Shown: positions 46,571 to 56,196, numbered from the stretch's first letter. The stretch is 64,000 bases of DNA from Bacteroidota bacterium (GCA_016721305.1 JADKIH010000003.1:289125-353124); one strand, 5' to 3'. The notes: generated by a model not told the origin, from the letters alone. A program made the numbers and translations.

Positions 46571-48445
46571 TTATCGTGTCAAGTACACCATAAGTACCGA
46601 AATATCGGCCGGAGTGACTCCGCTGATGCGGGAAGCCTGTCCGAGTGTCCTTGGACGCACTTTTGAGAGCTTTTGGCGTGCCTCCATAGAGAGAGAGGTC
46701 AGTGCACTATAGTTGAAGTCCTCTTTCAGGAAGATTTCTTCCATCCTTCCGAATCGGCCTACAATTTCGTTTTCTTTTTCGATATAGCCTTCATATTTCA
46801 TCGAAATCTCTGCTTGTTCGGTTATTTCGCCCGACATATCGTCCGGAAGGGCATTTACGAAGTCGGCGAGAGGTTTAATGTTATTTACAAGGAGAGGCAT
46901 ATCTACCTGAGGTCTCAGGAGGATTCCTCCGAGCTTCATTTTTTGACGGATAGGATCAGATTCCACTGATTCGAGTGCCGGATTAACTTCTTCGGGCGAA
47001 ACAGAGTAATTCTTGAGGAAGCTGATAAGTTCGTCGCGATGATGAACCTTTGCCTCTACTCTATTCAGGCGTTCTTCGCTAGCCAGTCCTAATGCATGGC
47101 TTAAAGGCGTTAAACGGATATCGGCGTTGTCCTGGCGGAGCAGCGTTCTGAATTCTGCTCTGGAGGTAAACATACGATACGGTTCTTCGGTACCCTTTGT
47201 AACCAGATCGTCGATAAGCACTCCGATATAAGCTTCTGAGCGTTTTAGAACCAGTGGTTCTTTGTCGTTAATCGTCAAATGCGCGTTCATTCCCGCCATA
47301 AGTCCCTGACATGCAGCCTCTTCGTACCCTGTTGTGCCATTAATTTGGCCTGCAAAGTACAAATTGCGTATCAGTTTGGTTTCCAATGTTGTATGAAGCT
47401 GTTGTGGCGGAAAGTAGTCATATTCAATGGCATAGCCCGGTCTGAACATCTTAGCGTGCTGAAAGCCAGGTATTTGGCGCAATGCACGCTGCTGAACGTC
47501 CTCAGGCAGCGATGTAGAGAAGCCATTCACATATATCTCCACTGTATTCCAGCCCTCAGGTTCTACGAAAAGCTGATGGCGTTCTTTATCGGCGAAGCGA
47601 TTGATTTTATCTTCGATCGAAGGACAGTATCTCGGGCCGACACCTTGAATTCTGCCGGTGAACATCGGAGATTTTTCAAATCCTTCTTTTAAAATATCGT
47701 GTACAACGTCATTCGTATATGTAATCCAGCAGCAACGTTGTTGTGCCGGTACAGTAGTATTTGTATAGGAGAAACGACCGGGATTTTCATCGCCGTGTTG
47801 TTCTTCCATCTGTGAATAATCGAGAGAGCGACCATCGATACGCGGAGGTGTTCCTGTTTTCATTCGTCCGCTTTGAAAGCCGAGTTGCACGAGTTGTTCG
47901 GTGATACCCGTTGATGCTTTCTCCCCTGTTCTTCCTCCGCCGAATTGTTTTTCTCCGATATGAATTACACCGTTGAGAAATGTTCCGTTTGTAAGTACAA
48001 CAGCACGGGCGCCGAACTCCAGCCCCATTCCTGTTTTTACACCGACGACACGATCATCTTTAACGATCAGGCCACTTACCATATCCTGCCAGAAGTCGAC
48101 GTTTGGAGTTTGTTCGAGCATAGTGCGCCATTCGGCAGCGAAAAGCATACGGTCGTTTTGCGTCCGAGGGCTCCACATAGCGGGACCTTTGGAGCGATTC
48201 AGCATTCGGAACTGAATCATGGAACGATCGGAAACGATTCCGCTATAGCCACCGATTGCATCTATCTCTCTGACAATCTGACCCTTAGCAATGCCCCCCA
48301 TAGCCGGATTGCACGACATTTGGGCGATCGTCTGCATATTCATCGTAATGAGGAGTACGCGAGAACCCATATTCGCAGCGGCGGCAGCGGCTTCGCAACC
48401 GGCGTGACCGGCTCCGACAACTATGACATCGTAAGTAGCTTGCAT
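46571..48445 (-). CDS. mnmG: tRNA uridine-5-carboxymethylaminomethyl modification enzyme MnmG
   Basis: 624 residues, the normal MnmG length. With MnmE it installs cmnm5 on wobble uridine-34 of certain tRNAs using FAD, folate and NADH. Visible motifs are the FAD-binding VVGAGHAGCEAA at residues ~9-20, IAQMSCNPAMGGIAKGQIVREIDAIGG, GTPPRIDGRSLDYS with catalytic-loop text, FAGQINGTTGYEEAACQGL and TSRAEFRTLLRQDNAD. It is cytosolic. Its stop is flush with the parS site. A TACCTTTG promoter box lies seven bases before its ATG. mnmE is not in the window. Confidence 0.96.
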   Translation of the reverse strand: MQATYDVIVVGAGHAGCEAAAAAANMGSRVLLITMNMQTIAQMSCNPAMGGIAKGQIVREIDAIGGYSGIVSDRSMIQFRMLNRSKGPAMWSPRTQNDRMLFAAEWRTMLEQTPNVDFWQDMVSGLIVKDDRVVGVKTGMGLEFGARAVVLTNGTFLNGVIHIGEKQFGGGRTGEKASTGITEQLVQLGFQSGRMKTGTPPRIDGRSLDYSQMEEQHGDENPGRFSYTNTTVPAQQRCCWITYTNDVVHDILKEGFEKSPMFTGRIQGVGPRYCPSIEDKINRFADKERHQLFVEPEGWNTVEIYVNGFSTSLPEDVQQRALRQIPGFQHAKMFRPGYAIEYDYFPPQQLHTTLETKLIRNLYFAGQINGTTGYEEAACQGLMAGMNAHLTINDKEPLVLKRSEAYIGVLIDDLVTKGTEEPYRMFTSRAEFRTLLRQDNADIRLTPLSHALGLASEERLNRVEAKVHHRDELISFLKNYSVSPEEVNPALESVESDPIRQKMKLGGILLRPQVDMPLLVNNIKPLADFVNALPDDMSGEITEQAEISMKYEGYIEKENEIVGRFGRMEEIFLKEDFNYSALTSLSMEARQKLSKVRPRTLGQASRISGVTPADISVLMVYLTR

Positions 48446-48452
48446 TATGGCG

Positions 48453-48460
48453 CAAAGGTA
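48453..48460 (-). promoter_or_regulatory. candidate -7 box for mnmG
   Basis: Reverse-strand TACCTTTG is a perfect TAnnTTTG. It ends seven bases before the mnmG ATG, so the leader would be only a few bases. Confidence 0.6.
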
Positions 48461-48563
48461 AGCAATCCCGATCTGTATATCATTATGGGCAGGGGGAATA
48501 GGGGGTAAGGAATTCTTTGTTAAAAATCTTTCACGTCTAAATGGACACTGTGTTTCTTATTTA

Positions 48564-48571
48564 TACTTTTG
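48564..48571 (+). promoter_or_regulatory. candidate -7 box for kup
   Basis: TACTTTTG matches TAnnTTTG. It overlaps the first possible TTG start (48569) of the kup frame, which argues for the next TTG at 48593. Confidence 0.55.
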
Positions 48572-48592
48572 TGCGCCTTTCAGCAACACCGC

Positions 48593-50536
48593 TTGAGCAA
48601 ATCACACGTACATAAAGTATCGGCAGCCACGCTGCTGATCACACTGGGGATCATTTACGGAGACATTGGTACGTCGCCGCTCTACGTAATGAAAGCGATA
48701 GTAGGCAAGCAGCCTATTAATCCCGAAGTTGTTCTCGGAGGTATATCCTGTATATTCTGGACACTAACAATTCAAACCACCTTCAAATATGTTTTGCTCA
48801 CTTTACGAGCGGACAACAAAGGTGAGGGAGGAATTTTTTCTTTATACGCGCTCATTCGTCGTACGAAATTAAGATGGCTTATATGGCCGGCGATCATAGG
48901 AGGATCAGCTCTTCTTGCCGATGGAATTATTACTCCGCCGATCTCAGTTTCTTCTGCCATCGAAGGTTTGCGCATTTACAATCCTAGCATTCCGACCGTA
49001 CCAATTGTTATAGCCATTCTCACCGCATTGTTTTTCATTCAGCAGTTCGGAACAAAGTTCGTCGGAAATTTTTTCGGGCCGGTCATGTTGATTTGGTTCA
49101 CGATGATTGGTGTTTTAGGCGTTACCAATTTACTTCTCGACCCTACTGTATTAAAAGCGTTAAATCCATACTACGCAATTCACTTGATCACGCAATATCC
49201 CGGAGGCTTCTGGTTATTGGGTGCGGTCTTTCTTTGTACAACAGGAGCGGAGGCATTATACAGCGATCTTGGACACTGCGGTCGCAAGAACATCCGCATT
49301 ACCTGGGTATTTGTAAAGCTCACATTAATTCTGAATTACTTTGGTCAGGCAGCATGGTTGTTACAGCGTAACGGCAAGATGCTCGACGAGAAAAATCCGT
49401 TCTTCGAAATGATGCCGGCGGGATTCCTGATTCCGGGCATCGTGATAGCGACGGCAGCAGCAATCGTTGCATCGCAGGCCCTCATCAGCGGATCGTTCAC
49501 ATTGATCAACGAAGCCATCCGACTCAACTTCTGGCCGAAGGTGAGAGTGGTTTATCCGACCGACATGCGCGGACAGTTGTACGTACCATCGGTTAACTGG
49601 GTGTTACTTGCAGGATGTATCGGCATCACATTATTCTTCCGTGAATCGTCAGGAATGGAAGCAGCATACGGATTAGCCATCATCATTACGATGTTGAGTA
49701 CGACGACGCTCTTATCGTATTATCTGTATCTGCGTCGTGTTTCTTTCATTCTGATTTTCTTATTGCTTGGCTTATTCCTTACCGTAGAGTTGTCGTTCCT
49801 TGTGGCGAATCTCGACAAGTTCCCTCACGGAGGCTGGTTGACATTATTGATTGCCTTTGCCTTGATAGGGCAGATGTGGGGATGGTATGCGGCACGACGA
49901 ATCAGAAATCGTTTCGTTGAATTTGTGAAGCTGAAAGACTATTTAAATTTGCTGCGCGATTTATCGCACGATTTTTCGATTCCGAAATATGCGACACACC
50001 TTGTTTATCTCACCAGTGCGAACATGCCTGACGAAGTAGAGGCGAAGGTGGTGTATTCGATTTTACAGAAGCAACCGAAGCGAGCCGATATGTATTGGTT
50101 CGTACACGTTGATGTAATGGATGAGCCATATACGATGGAGTATAAGGTTACCGAATTGATTAAAGGAAACATTATCCGCATCGATTTCCGACTCGGTTTC
50201 CGTGTCGAGCCGAGAATTAATTTGATGTTCCGCCGAGTAGTGGAGGACATGGTAAAGAATTTCGAGGTCGATATTACATCACGATACGAGTCATTGGGCC
50301 GCAAGAATCTCATCGGCGATTTCCGTTTCGTTGTGATGGAGAAATTCCTCAGCTACGAAAACGAGCTGCCGTTTTACGAAAAGATCATTCTCGATTATTA
50401 CTTCTTCTTCAAACGCGTATCACTTTCGGAAGAGCGCGCTTTTGGTTTGGATACAAGTTCGGTTACCATTGAAAAAGTTCCGCTCATTGTGAATCCGATA
50501 GGAGAGGTGAATCTGAAACGGATTAAGAATACGTAG
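48593..50536 (+). CDS. kup: KUP-family potassium uptake transporter
   Basis: About 647 residues from TTG 48593 (MSKSHVHKVSAATLLITLG). The longer frame from TTG 48569 would start inside the promoter box. It has ~12 membrane helices with the family signature GIIYGDIGTSPLYV near the N-terminus, and GGIFSLYALIRR, LADGIITPPISVSSAIEGL, FLCTTGAEALYSDLGHCG and ASQALISGSFTLINEA. A cytoplasmic C-terminal domain covers ~residues 450-647. It takes up potassium with protons. It is divergent from mnmG and followed by its own terminator. Confidence 0.93.
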   Translation: MSKSHVHKVSAATLLITLGIIYGDIGTSPLYVMKAIVGKQPINPEVVLGGISCIFWTLTIQTTFKYVLLTLRADNKGEGGIFSLYALIRRTKLRWLIWPAIIGGSALLADGIITPPISVSSAIEGLRIYNPSIPTVPIVIAILTALFFIQQFGTKFVGNFFGPVMLIWFTMIGVLGVTNLLLDPTVLKALNPYYAIHLITQYPGGFWLLGAVFLCTTGAEALYSDLGHCGRKNIRITWVFVKLTLILNYFGQAAWLLQRNGKMLDEKNPFFEMMPAGFLIPGIVIATAAAIVASQALISGSFTLINEAIRLNFWPKVRVVYPTDMRGQLYVPSVNWVLLAGCIGITLFFRESSGMEAAYGLAIIITMLSTTTLLSYYLYLRRVSFILIFLLLGLFLTVELSFLVANLDKFPHGGWLTLLIAFALIGQMWGWYAARRIRNRFVEFVKLKDYLNLLRDLSHDFSIPKYATHLVYLTSANMPDEVEAKVVYSILQKQPKRADMYWFVHVDVMDEPYTMEYKVTELIKGNIIRIDFRLGFRVEPRINLMFRRVVEDMVKNFEVDITSRYESLGRKNLIGDFRFVVMEKFLSYENELPFYEKIILDYYFFFKRVSLSEERAFGLDTSSVTIEKVPLIVNPIGEVNLKRIKNT

Positions 50537-50556
50537 AGCAATTGCGCCTGTTAAAG

Positions 50557-50583
50557 ATTGTCGGTTACGGCAATTTGTTTTTT
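50557..50583 (+). terminator. probable terminator after kup
   Basis: ATTGTCG-GTTA-CGGCAAT, a 7-bp stem with one T.G pair, followed by TTGTTTTTT. Confidence 0.7.
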
Positions 50584-50634
50584 CATTCGGCGTTTTCGGG
50601 TACGTAAAGCATTAACGATTTTAAAAAGCATTAT

Positions 50635-51150
50635 ATGTCACACAAATCAAAGACACCTTCGGAGACTGTAGCAGTAAGTACAGAAATAGTTCTGCCGAAC
50701 GATACGAATACGTTAGGAAATTTGATGGGAGGGAGGCTATTGCACTGGATGGACATTACAGCAGCCATTGCTGCGCACCGCCATTGCGGAAGAGTTGTTG
50801 TGACGGCATCGGTAAACAATGTCTCATTCAATCAGCCTATCAAATTAGGAGAGATCGTAACATTACAGGCCAAGGTTTCGAGAGCATTTACATCGTCGAT
50901 GGAAGTTTTTATCGACGTGTGGATTGAGAACAACACTACCGGCGAAAAGAAGAAGTGTAATGAAGCCATCTACACTTTCGTAGCCGTAGATCAGTTGGGC
51001 AATCCGATAAACGTTCCTGCACTGACACCGGAGTCGGAAGAAGAAAAGCAGCGTTTCGACAGCGCTTTACGACGTCGACAGTTAGCGTTGATATTGACGG
51101 GCAAGATGAAACCAGAGGAAGCGACAGAGCTGAAGAAATTATTTATGTAG
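50635..51150 (+). CDS. acyl-CoA thioesterase (hotdog fold)
   Basis: 171 residues of the YciA/ACOT family. The hotdog core begins STEIVLPNDTNTLGNLMGGRLLHWMD, where the Asn/Asp and the Gly-rich turn belong to the catalytic loop, and continues with VNNVSFNQPIKLGEIVTLQA and EAIYTFVAVD. It hydrolyses acyl-CoA to free acid and CoA in the cytosol. The C-terminal ~40 residues are a charged helix. It is monocistronic, lying between the kup terminator and a terminator serving the facing gene. Confidence 0.9.
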   Translation: MSHKSKTPSETVAVSTEIVLPNDTNTLGNLMGGRLLHWMDITAAIAAHRHCGRVVVTASVNNVSFNQPIKLGEIVTLQAKVSRAFTSSMEVFIDVWIENNTTGEKKKCNEAIYTFVAVDQLGNPINVPALTPESEEEKQRFDSALRRRQLALILTGKMKPEEATELKKLFM

Positions 51151-51236
51151 ATCCGTGGTGCCGGATATTTTGAATGTCGCAATATCGACGGCAGCAATTT
51201 TGTTTGAGCTTTATGCTCCGATCGCAACAGAAAAAA

Positions 51237-51265
51237 GAAATGGCCGGTATTTAGCCGGCCATTTC
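51237..51265 (-). terminator. terminator for the reverse-strand T9SS gene
   Basis: GAAATGGCCGG-TATTTAG-CCGGCCATTTC is a perfect 11-bp stem. On the reverse strand it is followed by T6. It may also stop the + strand thioesterase transcript. Confidence 0.88.
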
Positions 51266-51289
51266 AGTAAACACTAAACAGAGATTTTA

Positions 51290-53038
51290 TTAGCGAGAGA
51301 TAAATACGCGAGTCGCAGTTTTATCTTTTCCGCTTTGAGTATTGAGGAAGTATGCACCTTCTGAGAGATTGCTTACTTCAACAACATTTTTACCATCAAC
51401 TAAGATTTGGTTAAGAACAACACGACCGGCGATATCGATAACAGAGATTGTTGCATCGTTCGACGGGTTTGAATATTCGAAGCTAAGCTTATCAGAAGCC
51501 GGGTTCGGGAAAATATTCATTGTTGTGTTGCTGATTGAGCTGATACCTGCGAGAGTGTAATTGTAATCGGCAGACATCAACATACAACCAAGTCCGTCAG
51601 TTACGCCAACGCTATAGTTACCGTTAACTGCAGGAGTGTACGATTGATTTGTTTCACCAACGATAGGATTTCCGTTGAGGTACCACTGATAAGTAACACC
51701 GGCAGAAGCATCGAGAGCAAGAGTGTTCAATGTGATTGTCGGAGTAGTTGCCGTAGAAACTTCCACTGTAACAGAAGAAGTGTGGCTGCAACCGTAGTCA
51801 TCGGAAAGAGTAAGCGTGTACACTGTAGTTGCAGGAGGGTTAGCTGTTGGATTGCTTACCGTAGCAGAGCTAAGATCAGTAGAAGGCGACCAGCTGTAGT
51901 AGTAAGGAGCAACACCACCGCTGGCAGAACCTGTAAGAGAAACAGAAGCACCGCCGCAAGACAATTGGTCGGCACCGGCGTCAACGATAAGCGGAGTTGG
52001 TTCCCAAACAGCAGCAGTAGCAGAAGAAGAGCAACCGTTAGCATCCGTAATAATAACCGTATAATTTCCTGCAATGAGACCTGTAGCAGAAGAAGCAGTA
52101 CCTCCGGTTGGAGACCAAGAGTAGGCATATGGAGCAGTACCACCACCCGGCGCCGCATCGATAGATCCTGTAGCAGAACCATTGCAATTTGCGTCGTGCG
52201 GAGTAGTTGTGATGCTGAATGTAGTACCTGTAGCAGCAACTGTAGATGCAGGAGATGCACCACAAGCGTTGTTAGCAGTTACAGAAATGTTACCTGAAGA
52301 AGCACCGGCATTTACCGTGATAGATTCAGTTGTAGAAGAACCTGACCATCCAGAAGGAAGAGTCCATGTATAAGAAGTTGCGCCTGCAACAGCAGCTACA
52401 GAAAGCGTAGTTGATCCGCCTGAGCAGAGAGCAACGTTTCCTGAGATAGCACCCGGTTGAGCCGGAGTCTGGCAGCTAACTTCTGTGAAAGCTTGAGAGC
52501 CTCTGTAAACATAATCACCACCTTCGTTACCATCGTTATCGGCAGCAACACCAGCGTAGTAGAAAGTAACCGTTCCAGTACCGGAAGCAGGAGCAGTCCA
52601 GCTGAAGTTAAACACTTTTGAACCTGAACCAGCACCACCACCAAGAGTGTGAACGATATTACGGCGAGAAACACCGGAAACCGTAGCCGACTTGATAGAA
52701 GTAGAAGCAGCATCAGTGATATTTAACGTACCGGCATTTGCATTTCCGGCAGTCAGTGCTTCGATACCGATACCGAAGAGGTTGTTTGCGCCACGAGATA
52801 CGGTAACGCTCATTGTGTACGTTTGTCCCGCAGTGTAGGCATTGCCCGACATACCCGGAGCAGAGATAGAGATTGAACCTCCACCTGAATTCAAAGTAAA
52901 ATCGCCATGGCAGTCAGTACAATCTAATTCGCCCGGAGAACCGGTACGCGCAGCTTTTCCATTGTCGCTCATTGTTGCCGCAGAAAGCACAACTAAAACC
53001 GCAAGCGGAAGAGCAATAAGTAATAATTTCTTAATCAT
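51290..53038 (-). CDS. T9SS secreted protein with choice-of-anchor V-like and SprB-like repeats
   Basis: 582 residues with a signal peptide (MIKKLLLIALPLAVLVVLSA). The N-terminal ~170 residues match the 'choice-of-anchor V' pattern, starting with GSPGELDCTDCHGDF. That CxxCH motif could bind a single c-type haem. An Ig-like region is followed by a SprB-type repeat (GGGTAPYAYSWSPTGGTASSATGLIAGNYTVIITDANGC) and a second related one. The type A T9SS domain has MNIFPNPASDKL and GAYFLNTQSGKDK. It should be surface-exposed or released. It is a single gene with its own terminator; upstream is the 930-base repeat region. Confidence 0.87.
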   Translation of the reverse strand: MIKKLLLIALPLAVLVVLSAATMSDNGKAARTGSPGELDCTDCHGDFTLNSGGGSISISAPGMSGNAYTAGQTYTMSVTVSRGANNLFGIGIEALTAGNANAGTLNITDAASTSIKSATVSGVSRRNIVHTLGGGAGSGSKVFNFSWTAPASGTGTVTFYYAGVAADNDGNEGGDYVYRGSQAFTEVSCQTPAQPGAISGNVALCSGGSTTLSVAAVAGATSYTWTLPSGWSGSSTTESITVNAGASSGNISVTANNACGASPASTVAATGTTFSITTTPHDANCNGSATGSIDAAPGGGTAPYAYSWSPTGGTASSATGLIAGNYTVIITDANGCSSSATAAVWEPTPLIVDAGADQLSCGGASVSLTGSASGGVAPYYYSWSPSTDLSSATVSNPTANPPATTVYTLTLSDDYGCSHTSSVTVEVSTATTPTITLNTLALDASAGVTYQWYLNGNPIVGETNQSYTPAVNGNYSVGVTDGLGCMLMSADYNYTLAGISSISNTTMNIFPNPASDKLSFEYSNPSNDATISVIDIAGRVVLNQILVDGKNVVEVSNLSEGAYFLNTQSGKDKTATRVFISR

Positions 53039-53348
53039 GATAAATTGTTTTTTTATTGGTTGTTGGAATTATAATTTAAAGTTTAAAACTAAAACTCTTG
53101 AAAGTCGCACCAGATAAGGCTCTCAGGACCCTTTAGTATAATGGTAAAAAACGCAAAAGATGTTGTATGAAAAATGATTTCGCAGGGAGGAATCCAAGTT
53201 TGCGGGACAACTTCATCTTTCAACCCAAAAGAAGTTGTCTGAGAAAAAAGGGAACCCGCAGAAAAGCGATTCTGCGGATACATTTTGGAGGGATTCTGTA
53301 GTGGGGAGATGGGCGATGAAGGAGGGGGTATCACCATAGGAACCTGCC
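53039..53348. other. intergenic DNA upstream of the 73-bp array
   Basis: No credible gene. Open frames across this stretch on the reverse strand are basic low-complexity artefacts of the repeats. It is G-rich toward its right end (GGAGGGATTC, GGAGGGGG) and must contain the promoter of the reverse-strand T9SS gene, but I see no perfect TAnnTTTG on that strand. Confidence 0.5.
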
Positions 53349-53725
53349 ACCAATATGGGACCCCTCCGGGGTCCTGCGGTTTGGGTATACGGATGGCGTT
53401 TGGTTTTGAAGTTGTCGCGTTACCAATATGAGACCCCGTTGGGGTCCTGCGGTTTGGGTATACGGGAGGTGTTTGGGTTTGAAGTTGTCCCGTTACCAAT
53501 ATGGGACCCCTTTGGGGTCCTGCTGTGTGGGTATACGGGAGGTGTTTGGCTTTGAAGTTATCGTTACCTATACGGGGCTGCTCCGGGGGCCCCTGTTCGG
53601 GTATGCGGAATGTGCTTGGCGTCGAAGATGCCTTTTTACCAAACCGCCGGACCCCAACGGGGTCCCATATTGGTAGCACGGATGGCGTGCGCGCCCCCGA
53701 CCCCGGAGGGGTCGCATATTGGTGC
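53349..53725. repeat. 71-73-bp tandem array with GACCCC/GGGGTC palindromes
   Basis: Units begin with ACCAATATG at 53349, 53422 and 53495, with degenerate units at 53566 and about 53638; spacing is 73, 73, 71 and 72 bases. Each good unit contains a palindrome (GGACCCC-TCC-GGGGTCC type), then GCGGTTTGGGTATACGG and TTTGAAGTTGTC. Two further copies of the ACCAATATG-plus-palindrome module lie in reverse orientation at about 53649-53674 and 53697-53725. The layout resembles a REP/BIME-like element with hairpin modules. Confidence 0.9.
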
Positions 53726-53810
53726 ACGGGAGCAATGAGCAGATGTCGTTTCCGAAAAGAGCGATCAGTTTTCCGCTTCAAATTTATCCGGCACCTCCCA
53801 TCATCGCCCA

Positions 53811-53911
53811 CCGGCTTTTGGCTTTTGACTTTTTTGCTTGCCTTAAACCGAACCCCAACACTCCGGCTTTGGCTTTTGACTTTTTTCCCCGGCTTTTGGT
53901 TTTGACTTTTG
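53811..53911 (+). repeat. three copies of a CCGGCTTTTGGCTTTTGAC-like repeat
   Basis: Copies at 53811-53835, 53863-53886 and 53889-53911, each with CCGGCTTT, one or two GGCTTTTG blocks, then GACTTTT. They lie between the 73-bp array and the M14 gene promoter. Confidence 0.8.
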
Positions 53912-53940
53912 CTCCGCAGCTTTTGCCTTAATCTTTCTTC

Positions 53941-53948
53941 TATATTTG
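53941..53948 (+). promoter_or_regulatory. candidate -7 box for the M14 peptidase
   Basis: TATATTTG matches TAnnTTTG and ends 19 bases before the ATG at 53968. A TTTG at 53922-53925 is the nearest -33 candidate, though its spacer of 15 is short. Confidence 0.5.
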
Positions 53949-53967
53949 TTTCAATCAACCATCCCCC

Positions 53968-56196
53968 ATGAAAAGATATATCCTCTCCGTTATCCTCTTC
54001 TTGATTTTTAACACGGCTTTTGCACAGATGAAATACAGTCGTGCGAAGATTCACTTCGATGGAAAATCGGGGATGGAACTGACGCGCGCGGGAATTGATC
54101 TGACGGAGGGTGTTTACAAAACGAATACTTTTTTCATTTCTGATTTCAGCGAAAAGGAATTGGCGCGGATTCGTCTGGCGGGGTATAGAGTGGAAATTCA
54201 GATTGATGATGTGCAGAAATTTTATCGCGAAAGGAATTCGAAAGTGGAGAATAATTCGCAGCGGACATCTTCGGCTGTAACGTGCGGACAAACGGCGCCG
54301 GAATATGCAACGCCGTCGCATTTTTATCTGGGTGGTATGGGAGGATTTTTTACGTACTCGCAAATGCTGAATATTCTGGATTCGATGACGCTCTTGTATC
54401 CGAATCTGATTACGGCGAAAGCGGAAATTGACCCGACGTATTCGATCGAAGGGAATCCGATTTACTTCGTGAAAATTTCCGACAATCCGAATGCGAATGA
54501 AACGGAGCCTGAGGTATTATACACGGCCGTTCACCATGCTCGCGAACCGGAGTCGATGTCGCAATTGATTTTTTACATGTGGTATTTGCTCGAAAATTAT
54601 TCGTCGGATACGGCGGTGAAAAATCTGGTCGACAATACGCAAATGTATTTCGTCACTTGTTTGAATCCGGATGGTTATATGTATAATGAAATGACGGATC
54701 CTTTCGGCGGAGGTATGTGGAGAAAAAATCGTCGTGATAATCTCGATGGTGAATGGGGTGTTGACCTGAATCGTAATTACGATTATCAGTGGGGATACGA
54801 CGACAACGGATCTTCACCAAGCACAATTGCAGAAACATATCACGGCACATTTCCATTCAGCGAACCGGAAACACAGGCGATCAGTAATTTTGTAAATGCA
54901 CACGAGTTTAAGCTTACGCTTAATTATCATACGTACGGAAATCATTTGATCAATCCGTGGGGTTTTGTTCCGGATACGCTCACACCGGATTCGGTAATTT
55001 TTGATACGTACAGCGGAGCAATTTCGAGAGAGAATCATTATCACACCGGAACGACGAATCAGACGTTGAATTATCTTGTGAACGGCGATTCCGACGACTG
55101 GTTTTACGGTGAGCAAAGTACGAAGCCGAAAATTTTCGCGTGGACACCGGAAGTAGGAACCGGCATGGATGGATTCTGGCCGCAGAGCGATCGGATTATT
55201 CCTTTGTCGTTGGATAATATGCACGCCAATTTTACCATGGCACGACTGGCAGGACGTTACGGCGAATTGCATCACACCGAAGACCGCTATGTTACATTGA
55301 CAATTTCACAATGCGGTTTCGATTTTCAATTGTTAGGTCTGGATACGACGGGAAATTACACGGTGAGTATTACACCGCTTTCACCGAGCATTCTTTCTGT
55401 CGGCGCAGCACGCGTTTACACAGGCATGAGTTTGTTGCAGATTGCGCACGATTCGATTGCAATCGATTTGATTCCGACGATTGAAGGCGGAGATGCGATC
55501 GATTACATTTTGAATCTAGATAACGGACTGTTTGTTCTTCGCGACACGATTCATCAGATCTTCGGATCGCCGGTTGTTGCAGTGAATGATAGCGCGAATG
55601 ATATGTCGAACTGGAATGTGAGTACAACATGTAAATGGGAGATTGAACAGAATTTTGACTATGTGCAGGTGCAAGCATCAACCGACAATGGAAATACATG
55701 GACGTCGCTTTGCGGGAAGTACACTATTTTCGGAGCGCAGGCTTTTGGTGAACCGTTGTATGATGGCATTCAACCGACATGGGTGAATGAAGAAGTGAGT
55801 TTGAACGACTTCTTCGGTCAGACGATACTTTTGCGATTCATTATGGTGAGCGATAATGGTGTGGAGCTCGACGGATTTTACTTTGATGATTTGAAAGTGG
55901 TGAGCGTTGCGAGCACGGCGGGAATTCCGACGGTGCAGGCGAATATTCAATTTGTGTCAGCGCCATTCCCTAATCCGACGCACGATGGGGCGAAGGTGAC
56001 GTATGCGAATTTGCCGGCGGGGTCGGTATTCGTTTTGTACAATTCATTGGGAGAGCAAATTGTTAAGCAAGTGTTAACGGAGGCGAGTGGGGAGATTAAC
56101 ATTTCGACTGCGGAGCTTGCGGCGGGGGTGTATTCTTATGTTATTAGAACCGCTGCGGGTCTAAATATTGGGAATAGGAAGCTGGTTGTGCGATAA
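53968..56196 (+). CDS. secreted M14 zinc carboxypeptidase with T9SS sorting domain
   Basis: 742 residues. A signal peptide (MKRYILSVILFLIFNTAFAQ) and a ~100-residue propeptide precede the M14 domain (~110-430). That domain has zinc ligands in VHHAREPES near residue 189, the substrate-binding VDLNRNYDYQW, the third ligand His in NYHTYGN near 321, and the catalytic Glu in PEVGTGMDGFWP near 394. A beta-sandwich with GNTWTSLCGKY follows (~520-650), then a type A T9SS domain (APFPNPTHDG, GVYSYVIRTAAG). It should cleave C-terminal residues from proteins outside the cell. A large hairpin of CACAAG/CTTGTG repeats follows the stop. Confidence 0.93.
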   Translation: MKRYILSVILFLIFNTAFAQMKYSRAKIHFDGKSGMELTRAGIDLTEGVYKTNTFFISDFSEKELARIRLAGYRVEIQIDDVQKFYRERNSKVENNSQRTSSAVTCGQTAPEYATPSHFYLGGMGGFFTYSQMLNILDSMTLLYPNLITAKAEIDPTYSIEGNPIYFVKISDNPNANETEPEVLYTAVHHAREPESMSQLIFYMWYLLENYSSDTAVKNLVDNTQMYFVTCLNPDGYMYNEMTDPFGGGMWRKNRRDNLDGEWGVDLNRNYDYQWGYDDNGSSPSTIAETYHGTFPFSEPETQAISNFVNAHEFKLTLNYHTYGNHLINPWGFVPDTLTPDSVIFDTYSGAISRENHYHTGTTNQTLNYLVNGDSDDWFYGEQSTKPKIFAWTPEVGTGMDGFWPQSDRIIPLSLDNMHANFTMARLAGRYGELHHTEDRYVTLTISQCGFDFQLLGLDTTGNYTVSITPLSPSILSVGAARVYTGMSLLQIAHDSIAIDLIPTIEGGDAIDYILNLDNGLFVLRDTIHQIFGSPVVAVNDSANDMSNWNVSTTCKWEIEQNFDYVQVQASTDNGNTWTSLCGKYTIFGAQAFGEPLYDGIQPTWVNEEVSLNDFFGQTILLRFIMVSDNGVELDGFYFDDLKVVSVASTAGIPTVQANIQFVSAPFPNPTHDGAKVTYANLPAGSVFVLYNSLGEQIVKQVLTEASGEINISTAELAAGVYSYVIRTAAGLNIGNRKLVVR

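Noticed and set aside
53089..54363. 424-codon reverse-strand open frame
   Set aside because: It reads through the 73-bp array and the antisense of the M14 gene, is strongly basic without domain signals, and lacks any start signal.
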